Shown one piece after another: positions 8,629 through 16,061 of a DNA stretch of 53,465 nucleotides. The notes beneath the pieces were generated by a model. The model saw only the letters and a list, made by a program, of their open reading frames with translations. It did no database searches and had not been told where the DNA came from. Source of the DNA: CAYVWB01 sp964455395. GTDB lineage: Bacteria > Desulfobacterota > Desulfovibrionia > Desulfovibrionales > Desulfovibrionaceae. The first letter of the stretch is position 1, and every line of letters starts with the position of its first letter. Made by a program: the position numbers and the translations under genes. The DNA lies in contig CAYVWB010000026.1 of NCBI GenBank assembly GCA_964455395.1, positions 1 through 53,465 on the forward strand, in the 5' to 3' direction.

Positions 8629-9660
8629 ATGCATCCCGCCCTGCTCTGGAAGAATCTTCCCGATTCCACCACCGTGCTCTGCCACCTCTGCCGCCAGTTC
8701 TGCCGCATCCAGCCCGACGAAACCGGCCTGTGCGGCGTGCGCATCAACAAAGACGGCGAGCTGAAGACCCTGGTGATGGACAAAGTGGTCGCGCTGAATC
8801 TGGACCCCATCGAGAAGAAACCGCTGTATCACTTCCATCCGGGCTCGCACAGTCTTTCCCTGGGAACCATGGGGTGCAACCTCTCCTGCGAATTCTGTCA
8901 AAACTACTCCATCTCCATGCCGCCGAAGGAGCGTGGTCCCGACGCCGTGCAAGGAGAAGCCATCGCGCCGGAAACCATCGTGGAGAAAGCCCGCCAGGTA
9001 GGCGCAGCCTCCATCTCCTATACCTACACGGAGCCCACCATTTTCTACGAGCTGGTGCTGGCCACGGCCACGCTCGCCGTGGAAGCCGGGGTGAAGAACG
9101 TGCTGGTGAGCAACGGCTACATGTCGCCGCAGTGCCTGGAAAGCCTCGCCGACGTGACGCATGCCGCCAACGTGGACCTGAAGGCCTTCACCGAGGAATT
9201 CTATGCACAGCGCTGCAACGCCTCCCTGGCTCCCGTGCTGGAAAACCTGAAGCACATTCGCAAGCTGGGCTGGTGGCTGGAAGTGACCACGCTGCTCATC
9301 CCCGACGCCAACGACAGCGACGAAGAGCTCCGCCGGATGGCGCGCTTCATCCATGACGAGCTGGGCGCCGAGACGCCGTGGCACATCTCCCGGTTCCACC
9401 CCACCTACAAACTCACCGACCGCGGCTCCACCCCGGTGGAACGCCTTGAGCGCGCCTACGCCATCGGCAAGGAGACCGGCCTGCGCTTCGTCTATGTGGG
9501 CAATGTGCCGGGACATCCCGGAGACGACACCTTCTGCCCGGACTGCGAGGCCCTGCTCATCAAACGTCAAGGGTTCCGCGTCACCCCCGGCGCCTACGCC
9601 GCCTGTCCGCAGTGCGGCCGGGCCATCCCCGGCGTCGCCATGAACGCCCTCACGAGCTGA
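8629..9660 (+). CDS. amrS: AmmeMemoRadiSam-system radical SAM enzyme
   Basis: A 343-residue AmrS-type protein. The radical SAM cluster motif C-x3-C-x2-C is at C83, C87 and C90 within GTMGCNLSCEFCQN. N-terminal cysteines (C18, C21, C25, C35) and C-terminal CPDC and CPQC pairs flank it, as in this family. The YTYTEPT and HFHPG segments are also typical. Family members are annotated as pyruvate-formate-lyase-activating-like, but the substrate is not established. AGGAG seven bases before the ATG supports the start. The usual partners AmrA (AMMECR1) and AmrB (Memo) are not adjacent. Confidence 0.9.
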   Translation: MHPALLWKNLPDSTTVLCHLCRQFCRIQPDETGLCGVRINKDGELKTLVMDKVVALNLDPIEKKPLYHFHPGSHSLSLGTMGCNLSCEFCQNYSISMPPKERGPDAVQGEAIAPETIVEKARQVGAASISYTYTEPTIFYELVLATATLAVEAGVKNVLVSNGYMSPQCLESLADVTHAANVDLKAFTEEFYAQRCNASLAPVLENLKHIRKLGWWLEVTTLLIPDANDSDEELRRMARFIHDELGAETPWHISRFHPTYKLTDRGSTPVERLERAYAIGKETGLRFVYVGNVPGHPGDDTFCPDCEALLIKRQGFRVTPGAYAACPQCGRAIPGVAMNALTS

Positions 9661-9870
9661 GGATCAGCGGCTGACGCCTCACTCCGTACGCACGCCCAAG
9701 TCCGGCGTCCGCAGTCGTTCCACCATGGCCCGTGACCCGGAGGACCGCGGGACACGAGCCGGCCGCGTTCACCCCATTCGAATCGATGACCCGAGCCCCC
9801 TTCGCCTGGCGACGCCGAGGTCGGGGGAGCGCTCCCTCCAAACCACCGTTCACCCCCCAACGAGTATGAA

Positions 9871-10401
9871 ATGATCATCGTGAACACCGGCGAAGGCAAA
9901 GGCAAGACCACCGCGGCGTTGGGTCTGGTAATGCGCAACCTGGGCCAGGACGGACGCGTCGCCGTGGGACAGTACCTCAAGCGCGACGACGCCGCCGGGG
10001 AACAGGCTTTTCTGAAGCAGACCCTGGGCGAGGCGTTCCTGCCCGGCGGTCTGGGATTTTACAGGAACGAAAAGGACTTCCCACGCCACCGTGAGGCGGC
10101 GCAGCGTGTGACCGCGTGGGCGCTGGACAAACTCGGCGCGGCGCAACCGCCGACCTTGCTGGTGCTGGATGAAGCACTCTACGCCCTGGGCTCCGGCCTG
10201 CTGATGCGGGAGGAACTGGAGAAGGTGCTGGCGCTGGCCGGCGTCGTGGCGGGGAAGGAAGCGCCGCCGCCGCACGTGGTGCTGACAGGCCGCGGCTTGC
10301 CGCAGTGGTTGGAGGACCGCGCGGACCTCGTCACGGAGATGGTGAACCGTAAGCATCCCGCGTCGCTGGGACTGCCGGCGCAGCACGGCGTGGAGATGTG
10401 A
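9871..10401 (+). CDS. cobO: Cob(I)alamin adenosyltransferase, CobA/CobO/BtuR type
   Basis: This enzyme transfers the adenosyl group of ATP to reduced corrinoids in adenosylcobalamin synthesis or salvage. It has 176 residues and starts almost directly with the modified P-loop TGEGKGKTTAALG, which is diagnostic of the family (ATP bound in the reverse orientation). LLVLDEALYALGSGLL is the Walker-B-like segment, and the LTGRGLP and ADLVTEM stretches also match. The usual N-terminal helix is missing, as in the short archaeal/deltaproteobacterial forms. There is no strong ribosome site. I looked for a cobalamin riboswitch in 9661-9870 and saw none. Confidence 0.88.
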   Translation: MIIVNTGEGKGKTTAALGLVMRNLGQDGRVAVGQYLKRDDAAGEQAFLKQTLGEAFLPGGLGFYRNEKDFPRHREAAQRVTAWALDKLGAAQPPTLLVLDEALYALGSGLLMREELEKVLALAGVVAGKEAPPPHVVLTGRGLPQWLEDRADLVTEMVNRKHPASLGLPAQHGVEM

Positions 10402-10637
10402 GCGTCCCGCGGGATCAATCGGCGCCGGCCTGTTGTTGTCGTTGCTGTTGATGTGGTCGCGCCGGCGCCACGGTTGTCGCGGTCAACGCCATCCCATCAC
10501 GCAGACAGCGGGCGCCTTGGTTTTTGGCGGCGGTTCTGGGCGTCCCCGGACGGAGCGGATATCGCGTCAAGGGAGGGTCTCGACGGCAGGCCCCCCGACC
10601 CAAGGGACGGAGTTCAACCATGCCCGCATGTTTTCCC

Positions 10638-10671
10638 AAAAAAACGCCGCCCTGGCCAAGCCGGGGCGGCG
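10638..10671 (-). terminator. Intrinsic terminator of the outer-membrane barrel gene
   Basis: CGCCGCCC (10645-10652) pairs with GGGGCGGCG (10663-10671). The minus strand then runs into seven U residues (10638-10644). It is placed 25 bases after the stop of the gene at 10696-11394. The remaining part of 10402-10695 holds no gene; a GGCGCCGG/CCGGCGCC inverted repeat occurs near 10420-10465. Confidence 0.85.
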
Positions 10672-10695
10672 TATTGCATGCAAGGCGGCGAGGGG

Positions 10696-11394
10696 CTAGA
10701 AGGTGTAGCCCATGCCGAAGGAGCCGCCGAGCGCGTCAAGGCCGTCTTCATCCATGGGGCCCATGTGGCGGTATGCGAGGCGGATCATGAAGGAGATGTG
10801 GTCTGTGATGGCGAGGTCTTGCCCGAGTTCCGTCTTGAAGGCGAACAAGGACTCGCCGGCTTCGTAGGGCACGGGGTGCTCGGTGAAGACGCCGCCCACG
10901 CCGGTGGAGATGTAGAGGCTGCCCACTTCCGAAGGGAAGAAGTTGTAGCGCGGTCCCACCATGAAGCCGAAGCCGGAGGTTTCCTCCCGACGGCTGGGCA
11001 GGAAGAGATGGGAGGTATCCTCGCCGGCTTCCTCCAACTCGGCGCGCTGGTTGGCCAGGAAGTTCGTGACGTCGTCGGAGATGTCGCTGTTCATGTAGAA
11101 GTGGTGTCCCAGCAGTTCCAGTTCCGCAGCCCAGTGTTCATTGAAGAAGTAGGCGCCTCGCACGCCGTAGGTGACCACGGCGTCCACGTCGTCATGCACC
11201 ACGTAATACGCGCCGACGGTGGGGGAGAGCATGAAGTCGTTCTTGATGTGATACTTCTTCTCCGCAAAGGCGTGCTCCGGCGCAATGAGAGCGAGCGAGG
11301 CCGCGGCCACCAGCAACGCGACGAGAACGCGGCGAAAACGCAGCGCCACACGGATGCAGGGGCGCATGCGGCAGTTCGTGGAATCCATGATCAT
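10696..11394 (-). CDS. Probable outer-membrane beta-barrel protein
   Basis: A 232-residue exported protein. It has a long basic N-terminus, a hydrophobic core (VLVALLVAAASLALIA) and cleavage likely at HAFA-EKK. The mature part shows alternating amphipathic strands (VGAYYVVHDD, YGVRGAYFF, SLYISTGVGGVF) and ends in an aromatic residue (GMGYTF), as outer-membrane proteins do. The last segment (AYRHMGP followed by GGSFGMGYTF) resembles the C-terminus of PagL-like acyloxyacyl hydrolases, but the catalytic His-Ser pair is His-Met, so I do not call it a deacylase. GAGGAG five bases before the ATG supports the start. It is read as a single gene with its own terminator. Confidence 0.72.
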   Translation of the reverse strand: MIMDSTNCRMRPCIRVALRFRRVLVALLVAAASLALIAPEHAFAEKKYHIKNDFMLSPTVGAYYVVHDDVDAVVTYGVRGAYFFNEHWAAELELLGHHFYMNSDISDDVTNFLANQRAELEEAGEDTSHLFLPSRREETSGFGFMVGPRYNFFPSEVGSLYISTGVGGVFTEHPVPYEAGESLFAFKTELGQDLAITDHISFMIRLAYRHMGPMDEDGLDALGGSFGMGYTF

Positions 11395-11632
11395 GAGAGC
11401 TCCTCAGCGCGAAAGTTCGCCACGGGGTCACGGAATGCAACGCCGCGTGTGGGACGTCTGCACCGTAAAGTATAAGCATGCCCTTGTCCAGACTCCGAAG
11501 CACATTCGTCACGCCTCGGGTCGCATGGACCTGCAGGCTGGCGGACGAGGGAGTGTCCAGCGCGCTTGCCGCGTCCGGCGCTTTGCGGTAGAGCGTTGCG
11601 CAGCGCTCACCCCGCAAGGACTGACGATATTC

Positions 11633-12280
11633 ATGAGCTTTACCCTATGGTTCACCGGTCTTTCCGGCTCCGGCAAGACGACGCTCTCCCGGCGCGTCTT
11701 TCTGGAGCTCAAACGCCGCGGCTTGCGCGTCGAGTTGCTGGATGGCGACATCATTCGCACCAACTTCGGCCAGGAACTCGGTTTCACCAAGCGCGACCGC
11801 GACATCAACGTCAAGCGCATCGGGTTCGTCTCCCATCTGCTCAACAAGCATAAAGTCATCAGCGTCGTGGCGGCCATTGCGCCCTACGCTGAAACCCGCG
11901 CGCTCAACCGACGGCTTATCGGCAACTACATCGAAATCTACTGCGCCTGCTCCCTCGAAGCCGCCATCCAGCGCGACGTCAAAGGCCTCTATCAACGCGC
12001 TCTCGCCGGCGAGATTCCGCACTTCACCGGCGTCTCCGATCCCTATGACATCCCCCAGCAGCCGGACGTGTTCGCCGATACGGAGCATCTCACGGTAGAG
12101 CAGACCCTCAGCGAGACGCTCCGCGCTTTGGAAGCCTTCGGCGTCATCGAGCCCATGGACGACCTCCTCGACCTCACTGTCACGGAGGAGGAGGAGTTGG
12201 CGTGGCGGCGCCGGCTCTGGGAGCTGGGCTTCGCCTCCAGCTGCGACGACGTCTTCGTGGACGGCGCCCCGGATACATGA
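11633..12280 (+). CDS. cysC: Adenylyl-sulfate (APS) kinase
   Basis: CysC phosphorylates APS with ATP to PAPS. From ATG 11633 it is 215 residues. The P-loop GLSGSGKTT is at 9-17, followed by LLDGDIIR, a D-x-N-x-x-R-IGFV segment, and RDVKGLYQRALAGEIPHFTGVSDPYD, which forms the APS-binding lid. The usual F-I/V-S-P-Y/F-R segment reads AIAPYAETR, so the conserved Ser is Ala. A further 40 residues beyond the standard domain are rich in Glu, Asp and Trp. The frame is open upstream to 11285, but the family start and a nearby AAGGA favour ATG 11633. In a sulfate reducer respiratory APS reduction does not need this enzyme, so a sulfation or assimilation role is inferred. Confidence 0.92.
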   Translation: MSFTLWFTGLSGSGKTTLSRRVFLELKRRGLRVELLDGDIIRTNFGQELGFTKRDRDINVKRIGFVSHLLNKHKVISVVAAIAPYAETRALNRRLIGNYIEIYCACSLEAAIQRDVKGLYQRALAGEIPHFTGVSDPYDIPQQPDVFADTEHLTVEQTLSETLRALEAFGVIEPMDDLLDLTVTEEEELAWRRRLWELGFASSCDDVFVDGAPDT

Positions 12281-12298
12281 GTGATGCTTCAATGGTAA

Positions 12299-12328
12299 TT
12301 GCTCCATATTGTTTCGTTCCCCTATTAT
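12299..12328 (+). promoter_or_regulatory. Putative promoter of the MarR-like regulator
   Basis: TTGCTC (12299-12304) and TATTAT (12323-12328) are separated by 18 bases. The AT-rich character contrasts with the surroundings. The start point would fall inside the operator-like repeat at 12330-12359. Confidence 0.45.
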
Positions 12329-12329
12329 A

Positions 12330-12359
12330 ACGTCGACGTTAAACGTTTGACGTCGACGT
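12330..12359 (+). promoter_or_regulatory. Operator-like repeat: two palindromic decamers flanking an inner palindrome
   Basis: ACGTCGACGT, itself a perfect palindrome, occurs at 12330-12339 and again at 12350-12359, 20 bp centre to centre (two helical turns). Between them AAACGTTT (12341-12348) is also palindromic. The element directly follows a -10-like TATTAT and ends 12 bases before the regulator ATG, the expected place for autoregulation. Confidence 0.6.
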
Positions 12360-12371
12360 GGAGATCGCGCC

Positions 12372-12752
12372 ATGACCACCCTCCTCAGCCTCTGCGAAGC
12401 CCTCACCCGAATGGACGATGTCAGCCAGAAATGCCCCATGCGGTTTGCGACCCTTTTCTTGATGCTCGTCCACATGGAACGCGAAAAGGGCGGCGCGCTC
12501 CGTGAACTCGATGTCGGCGCTGCTGCGGGCTACCAGCCCATGGTCGTCAATCGCGCTTTCAAGAAGCTTGCACTGGACGGCCTCGTGACCCGGCGCAAGG
12601 AGTCCCCCTACCCTGCCCGCAACGTCGTCGCCACCACGGCCAAAGGCCGGGCGCTGGCCGCGGAGCTCGAAGCCGCTTTCACTCCCTTCCATGAGGAAGA
12701 CGACGGACACAGGACCACGCTCACCATGGAACGTCCGCCGGGAACGGTTTGA
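12372..12752 (+). CDS. MarR-like winged-helix transcriptional regulator
   Basis: A 126-residue protein. The centre (RELDVGAAAGYQPMVVNRAFKKLALDGLVTRRK) reads as a helix-turn-helix with a recognition helix, followed by a wing (ARNVVATTAKGRALAAELEAAF) as in MarR-type regulators. It is somewhat shorter at the N-terminus than typical MarR proteins. GGAG eight bases before ATG 12372 supports the start. The palindromic array directly upstream suggests it controls its own gene. It is convergent with pdeM (22 bases between stops) and 91 bases downstream of cysC. Its ligand and other targets are unknown. Confidence 0.7.
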   Translation: MTTLLSLCEALTRMDDVSQKCPMRFATLFLMLVHMEREKGGALRELDVGAAAGYQPMVVNRAFKKLALDGLVTRRKESPYPARNVVATTAKGRALAAELEAAFTPFHEEDDGHRTTLTMERPPGTV

Positions 12753-12774
12753 GAGCGCCCCCGGATAACACATG

Positions 12775-13485
12775 TCACGACGGAACAGACGACGCAGCCG
12801 GCAGCGGGAAGACGCCATCCCCCACCACGAAAAGCCGATCTCCGGAAGCGGGACGCACCCGCGCAAGTCCGGTGAACTCACCCAGCGCCGGCGCCACCGT
12901 CCGTGCAGGACCCGAAACGAAACACGGCAGCGTGAGTCGCTCGCGCCCGTATCCCACCACACACCCGGGGTGGACATGGCCGCACAGCACGTGCAACGTC
13001 CCGGCGGCGTCCTCCACAGAAGCCGGACCAGCCGGTTCGTCATGCCGGGCGAGGAACGGCCCCACCACCACCGGCGTCGACGAATACCCCGCGCCCCAGG
13101 CCCCCCAGACGGTCGCGTCCACGTTCGCCCGACGGTCGTGGTTGCCCTCCACCACAAGGATTTCCCGTTCCTTGCCCAACGCAGCGCGCCACGCTCCGAA
13201 ACGCGCCCCCGCCCACGCCAGGGCTTCCGCGTCGTGGAAGACATCACCCAGCAAAACCACACGCGCCGCGTCCACACGGCGCACGGCTTCACCGAGTTTC
13301 GTCAATGTCGAAGCCGTAGGCCCCTCCGGCGCAGGCACGGCGGCGCGCCGGAAGGAGGCCTCCTTGCCCAGATGCAGATCCGCCGCGAACAAGGTGCGCC
13401 CCCGCTCCCAGAACAGGGTGCGCTCTTTCATGAACCGTACGGCTTCTCCCGCCAGCACCACGCGGTAGTCATCGTACGCGCTCAC
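12775..13485 (-). CDS. pdeM: Ligase-associated DNA damage response endonuclease PdeM
   Basis: A 236-residue calcineurin-like metallophosphoesterase, last gene of a four-gene DNA-repair cassette. Metal-binding motifs are complete: ADLHLGKE (D-x-H), LLGDVFHD (G-D), EGNHDRR (G-N-H-D) and CGHVHPG (G-H). The GTG start overlaps the helicase stop by one base (TAGTG), so translation is coupled. The family is named for its constant association with the ATP-dependent ligase and Lhr-type helicase; its exact DNA substrate is not settled. Confidence 0.93.
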   Translation of the reverse strand: MSAYDDYRVVLAGEAVRFMKERTLFWERGRTLFAADLHLGKEASFRRAAVPAPEGPTASTLTKLGEAVRRVDAARVVLLGDVFHDAEALAWAGARFGAWRAALGKEREILVVEGNHDRRANVDATVWGAWGAGYSSTPVVVGPFLARHDEPAGPASVEDAAGTLHVLCGHVHPGCVVGYGRERLTLPCFVSGPARTVAPALGEFTGLARVRPASGDRLFVVGDGVFPLPAASSVPS

Positions 13486-16061
13486 TACGGCTTCCCCCGA
13501 TCCGGAAGATCGCCTTCATCCCTCGCCGCAGACGTACCCCCTTCGGCGTGATCCTGCGCCTCGAGGGAGACGTCGGCGGCGCGCTCCAGTTGAGTCGTGA
13601 GCCGGGCGATGCGATCTGCAAGCTTTTCGGAACTGATCGTCCCGCTGCGCAACCGCTCCACCATGAGCGGGAATCCCAGAGGCGTCACCCGTTGGGGCTG
13701 CGTCCGCTTCAGGGTGGCGACCTCCATCCGCCCCAAGGCCTCGACGAGACGGCTCTGTTCCAGCTGCCGCTCCAAGACCTCGCGTCGGGCCTGCAGCAAC
13801 AGGAGATTTTCGGGATCGTACTTGGCCAGCACGTCATAGAGGAGTCCGCTGGTGGCTTGCACCTGCCGCGTCGTCTTGTTCTTGCCGGGGTATCCCGCAA
13901 AGACGAGGCCGGCCACCCGGGCGATTTCCCGGAAACCGGCCTTGGCCAGCTCGCTCCGGTTCAAACTCGCCTCCAGGTCCTCCACCAGGGTTGCGCGACT
14001 GAACAGGCCCTGCGCCAGGGCTTCGTCCAGGGGCGCTGGTTCCGCGGAAAGCAACTCCACGCCGTAATCGTTGGCGCTCCAGGTGTATGTGCGCGGCGCA
14101 AAACGCGAAAGCCGCAGCGAGAGCAACGCCGCCAATCCTTCATGGACCAGACGCCCCTCGAAGGGGTAGAGGAAAAGGTGATGGCCCTCGCGGCTCGTCG
14201 TCTCCTCGATGAGCAGCTCTCCCATGGCGGGAATGCGCGACCACCGCGCCTGCACGGCGAAAAGCGGCTGCATCCACGTCATCTCCGGCCCTTCGAAGAC
14301 ACCGCGACGCGCTGCGTCCAGCCGACGCCGCACGGCCCGGCACAACTCCGTGGACAGAGGCATGCGTCCCCCCTTCCAGACCGGCGTGGCCGTAGGGCGG
14401 CCCGTGGCGCGCTTCACGTAGGCGGTCATCTCCCGGACGCGGACGAGCTGCAGCACCCGCCCCGCGAAGAGGAACCTGTCCCCGGGACGCAGCTTCGCCA
14501 CGAAGGACTCCTCCACCGCGCCCAGGCAAGGCCCCTTCACCAACCGCACCTGCACCGCGGCGTCGCTCACGATTGCTCCCAGACTCATGCGATGCCGCGC
14601 GGCTATCCCCTTGTCGCGCACCACATAGACGCCGTCTTCGTCCACCACGCGCCGATACTGCGGATACGCAGCGAGCGACCGCCCTCCCTGCGTGACGAAC
14701 TCCAGCGCCCACGCCCACTCCGCCGGGGAAAGCGAGGCGTACGCCGCCGTCGTGCGCACCTCAGCATACAAGGCTTGCGCGGTGAACCCCTGCCCCAACG
14801 CCACCGTCACCATGTGCTGCGCCAGCACGTCCAGCGCGTTGAGAATTGGGCGACGAGGCTCGACCTCCCCGGCGGCGGCCGCGTCCTGCGCCGCCACGGA
14901 CTCCACCAGCTCGAATGCATGGGAAGGCGCCACCGTGGCCCGACTGACGCGTCCTGGACCGTGCCCGGAGCGGCCCGCCCGCTGCAGCAGCCGCGCCACC
15001 CCCTTGGGACTGCCCACCTGGATGACCCGCTCCACGGGCGTGAAGTCCACCCCCAGATCCAGACTGGAGGTGCAGACCACGCACTTCAGCGCTCCGGATG
15101 CGAGCCCGACCTCGGCGGCGGCGCGCTCCTCCCGGTCCAGGGAGCCATGGTGCACGCCAACAAGTTCGGTCCACTCCGGCCGCGCTTCCAGGATGGCTTG
15201 CCGCCACAGCTCGCACTGGTTGCGCGTGTTGGTGAAGACCAGCGCGGAGGCCGCTCCCTCCAGCTCGTCGAGCACCGCCTCCAGCATCACCAGTCCCATG
15301 TGTCCGGCCCAGGGAAACCGGCCGCGCCCGGCCTGCGCGCCGCCCGATGGTTCCGGCGGGATGAGCGAATCGAGCACGATCGTCTTGGGGACCTCCCCGC
15401 GCACCAGTCGCCCGGGCCGCGCCAGGCCTTCCTCGTCAATCCCCAACAAATGCGCCCGCGCTTCCTCCAGATTGCCCAGGGTGGCGGAGAGCCCCCACGT
15501 GACCACCCCCGGCGCCAAACTGCGCAGCCGCGCCAGTGCGAGCTCCGTCAGGACGCCGCGCTTGGAGCCCATGAGCTCGTGCCACTCGTCCACGATGATC
15601 CACGTGAGCCGGCGGAAGAACTTCGGCGCAGCGGTCCGGGTGAGCAACAGGCAGAGGCTTTCCGGTGTGGTGACCAGCGCTTCGGGCGGCCGCTTCTCCT
15701 GTCGCTGCTTGACGTGCGAGGACTGATCTCCCGTACGCAGCTCCACCCGCCAAGGGACGCCGGCGTCGTCGCACGCGGCGGAGAGGGCCCGCGCCGTGTC
15801 CGTGGCGAGGGCGCGCAGGGGCGTCACCCACAAGGCGAGGGGCCCGGCCGAAACGTTTGCTTCGGACGCATGCGCCGCGCCCCAGGCCATGGGTCCGCCC
15901 CACACCGCCAATGTCTTCCCCATGCCCGTGGGTGCGTGGAGCAGCCCGGACGTTCCGGCGAGCTGCGCCGCCCAGACATCCTCCTGAAAGGGAAACGGCC
16001 TCCAGCCGCGCGTGACGAAGAGTTTCCGCAGCGTCGCGTATTCCTTGGTGAAATCGCTCAT
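13485..16061 (-). CDS. Ligase-associated DNA damage response DEXH-box helicase (Lhr-like)
   Basis: An 858-residue superfamily 2 helicase. Walker A is APTGMGKT at 43-50, the DEXH box is DEWH at 158-161, motif III is GLSATLGN, and motif VI is LLQRAGRSGHGPGR. The C-terminal half carries the Lhr-type winged helix and core extension. The ATG at 16061 overlaps the ligase stop by four bases (ATGA), and the gene runs into pdeM with a one-base overlap. The frame is open far upstream, but the family start MSDFTKEY fixes the beginning. It likely unwinds or remodels damaged DNA 3'-5' for the cassette's nucleases and ligase; this is inferred from Lhr relatives. Confidence 0.95.
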   Translation of the reverse strand: MSDFTKEYATLRKLFVTRGWRPFPFQEDVWAAQLAGTSGLLHAPTGMGKTLAVWGGPMAWGAAHASEANVSAGPLALWVTPLRALATDTARALSAACDDAGVPWRVELRTGDQSSHVKQRQEKRPPEALVTTPESLCLLLTRTAAPKFFRRLTWIIVDEWHELMGSKRGVLTELALARLRSLAPGVVTWGLSATLGNLEEARAHLLGIDEEGLARPGRLVRGEVPKTIVLDSLIPPEPSGGAQAGRGRFPWAGHMGLVMLEAVLDELEGAASALVFTNTRNQCELWRQAILEARPEWTELVGVHHGSLDREERAAAEVGLASGALKCVVCTSSLDLGVDFTPVERVIQVGSPKGVARLLQRAGRSGHGPGRVSRATVAPSHAFELVESVAAQDAAAAGEVEPRRPILNALDVLAQHMVTVALGQGFTAQALYAEVRTTAAYASLSPAEWAWALEFVTQGGRSLAAYPQYRRVVDEDGVYVVRDKGIAARHRMSLGAIVSDAAVQVRLVKGPCLGAVEESFVAKLRPGDRFLFAGRVLQLVRVREMTAYVKRATGRPTATPVWKGGRMPLSTELCRAVRRRLDAARRGVFEGPEMTWMQPLFAVQARWSRIPAMGELLIEETTSREGHHLFLYPFEGRLVHEGLAALLSLRLSRFAPRTYTWSANDYGVELLSAEPAPLDEALAQGLFSRATLVEDLEASLNRSELAKAGFREIARVAGLVFAGYPGKNKTTRQVQATSGLLYDVLAKYDPENLLLLQARREVLERQLEQSRLVEALGRMEVATLKRTQPQRVTPLGFPLMVERLRSGTISSEKLADRIARLTTQLERAADVSLEAQDHAEGGTSAARDEGDLPDRGKP

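Noticed and set aside
9661..9870. Possible cobalamin riboswitch upstream of the corrinoid adenosyltransferase gene
   Set aside because: No B12-box-like core or GCCACTG-type segment and no clear terminator were visible; it looks like unstructured GC-rich spacer.
10402..10637. tRNA-like or structured RNA signal near the GGCGCCGG inverted repeat
   Set aside because: No T-loop or anticodon arm could be assembled, and the inverted repeat arms are far apart in a GC-rich background.
10696..11394. PagL-type lipid A deacylase
   Set aside because: The C-terminal pattern is suggestive, but the catalytic His-Ser dyad is His-Met, so only a generic barrel call is kept.
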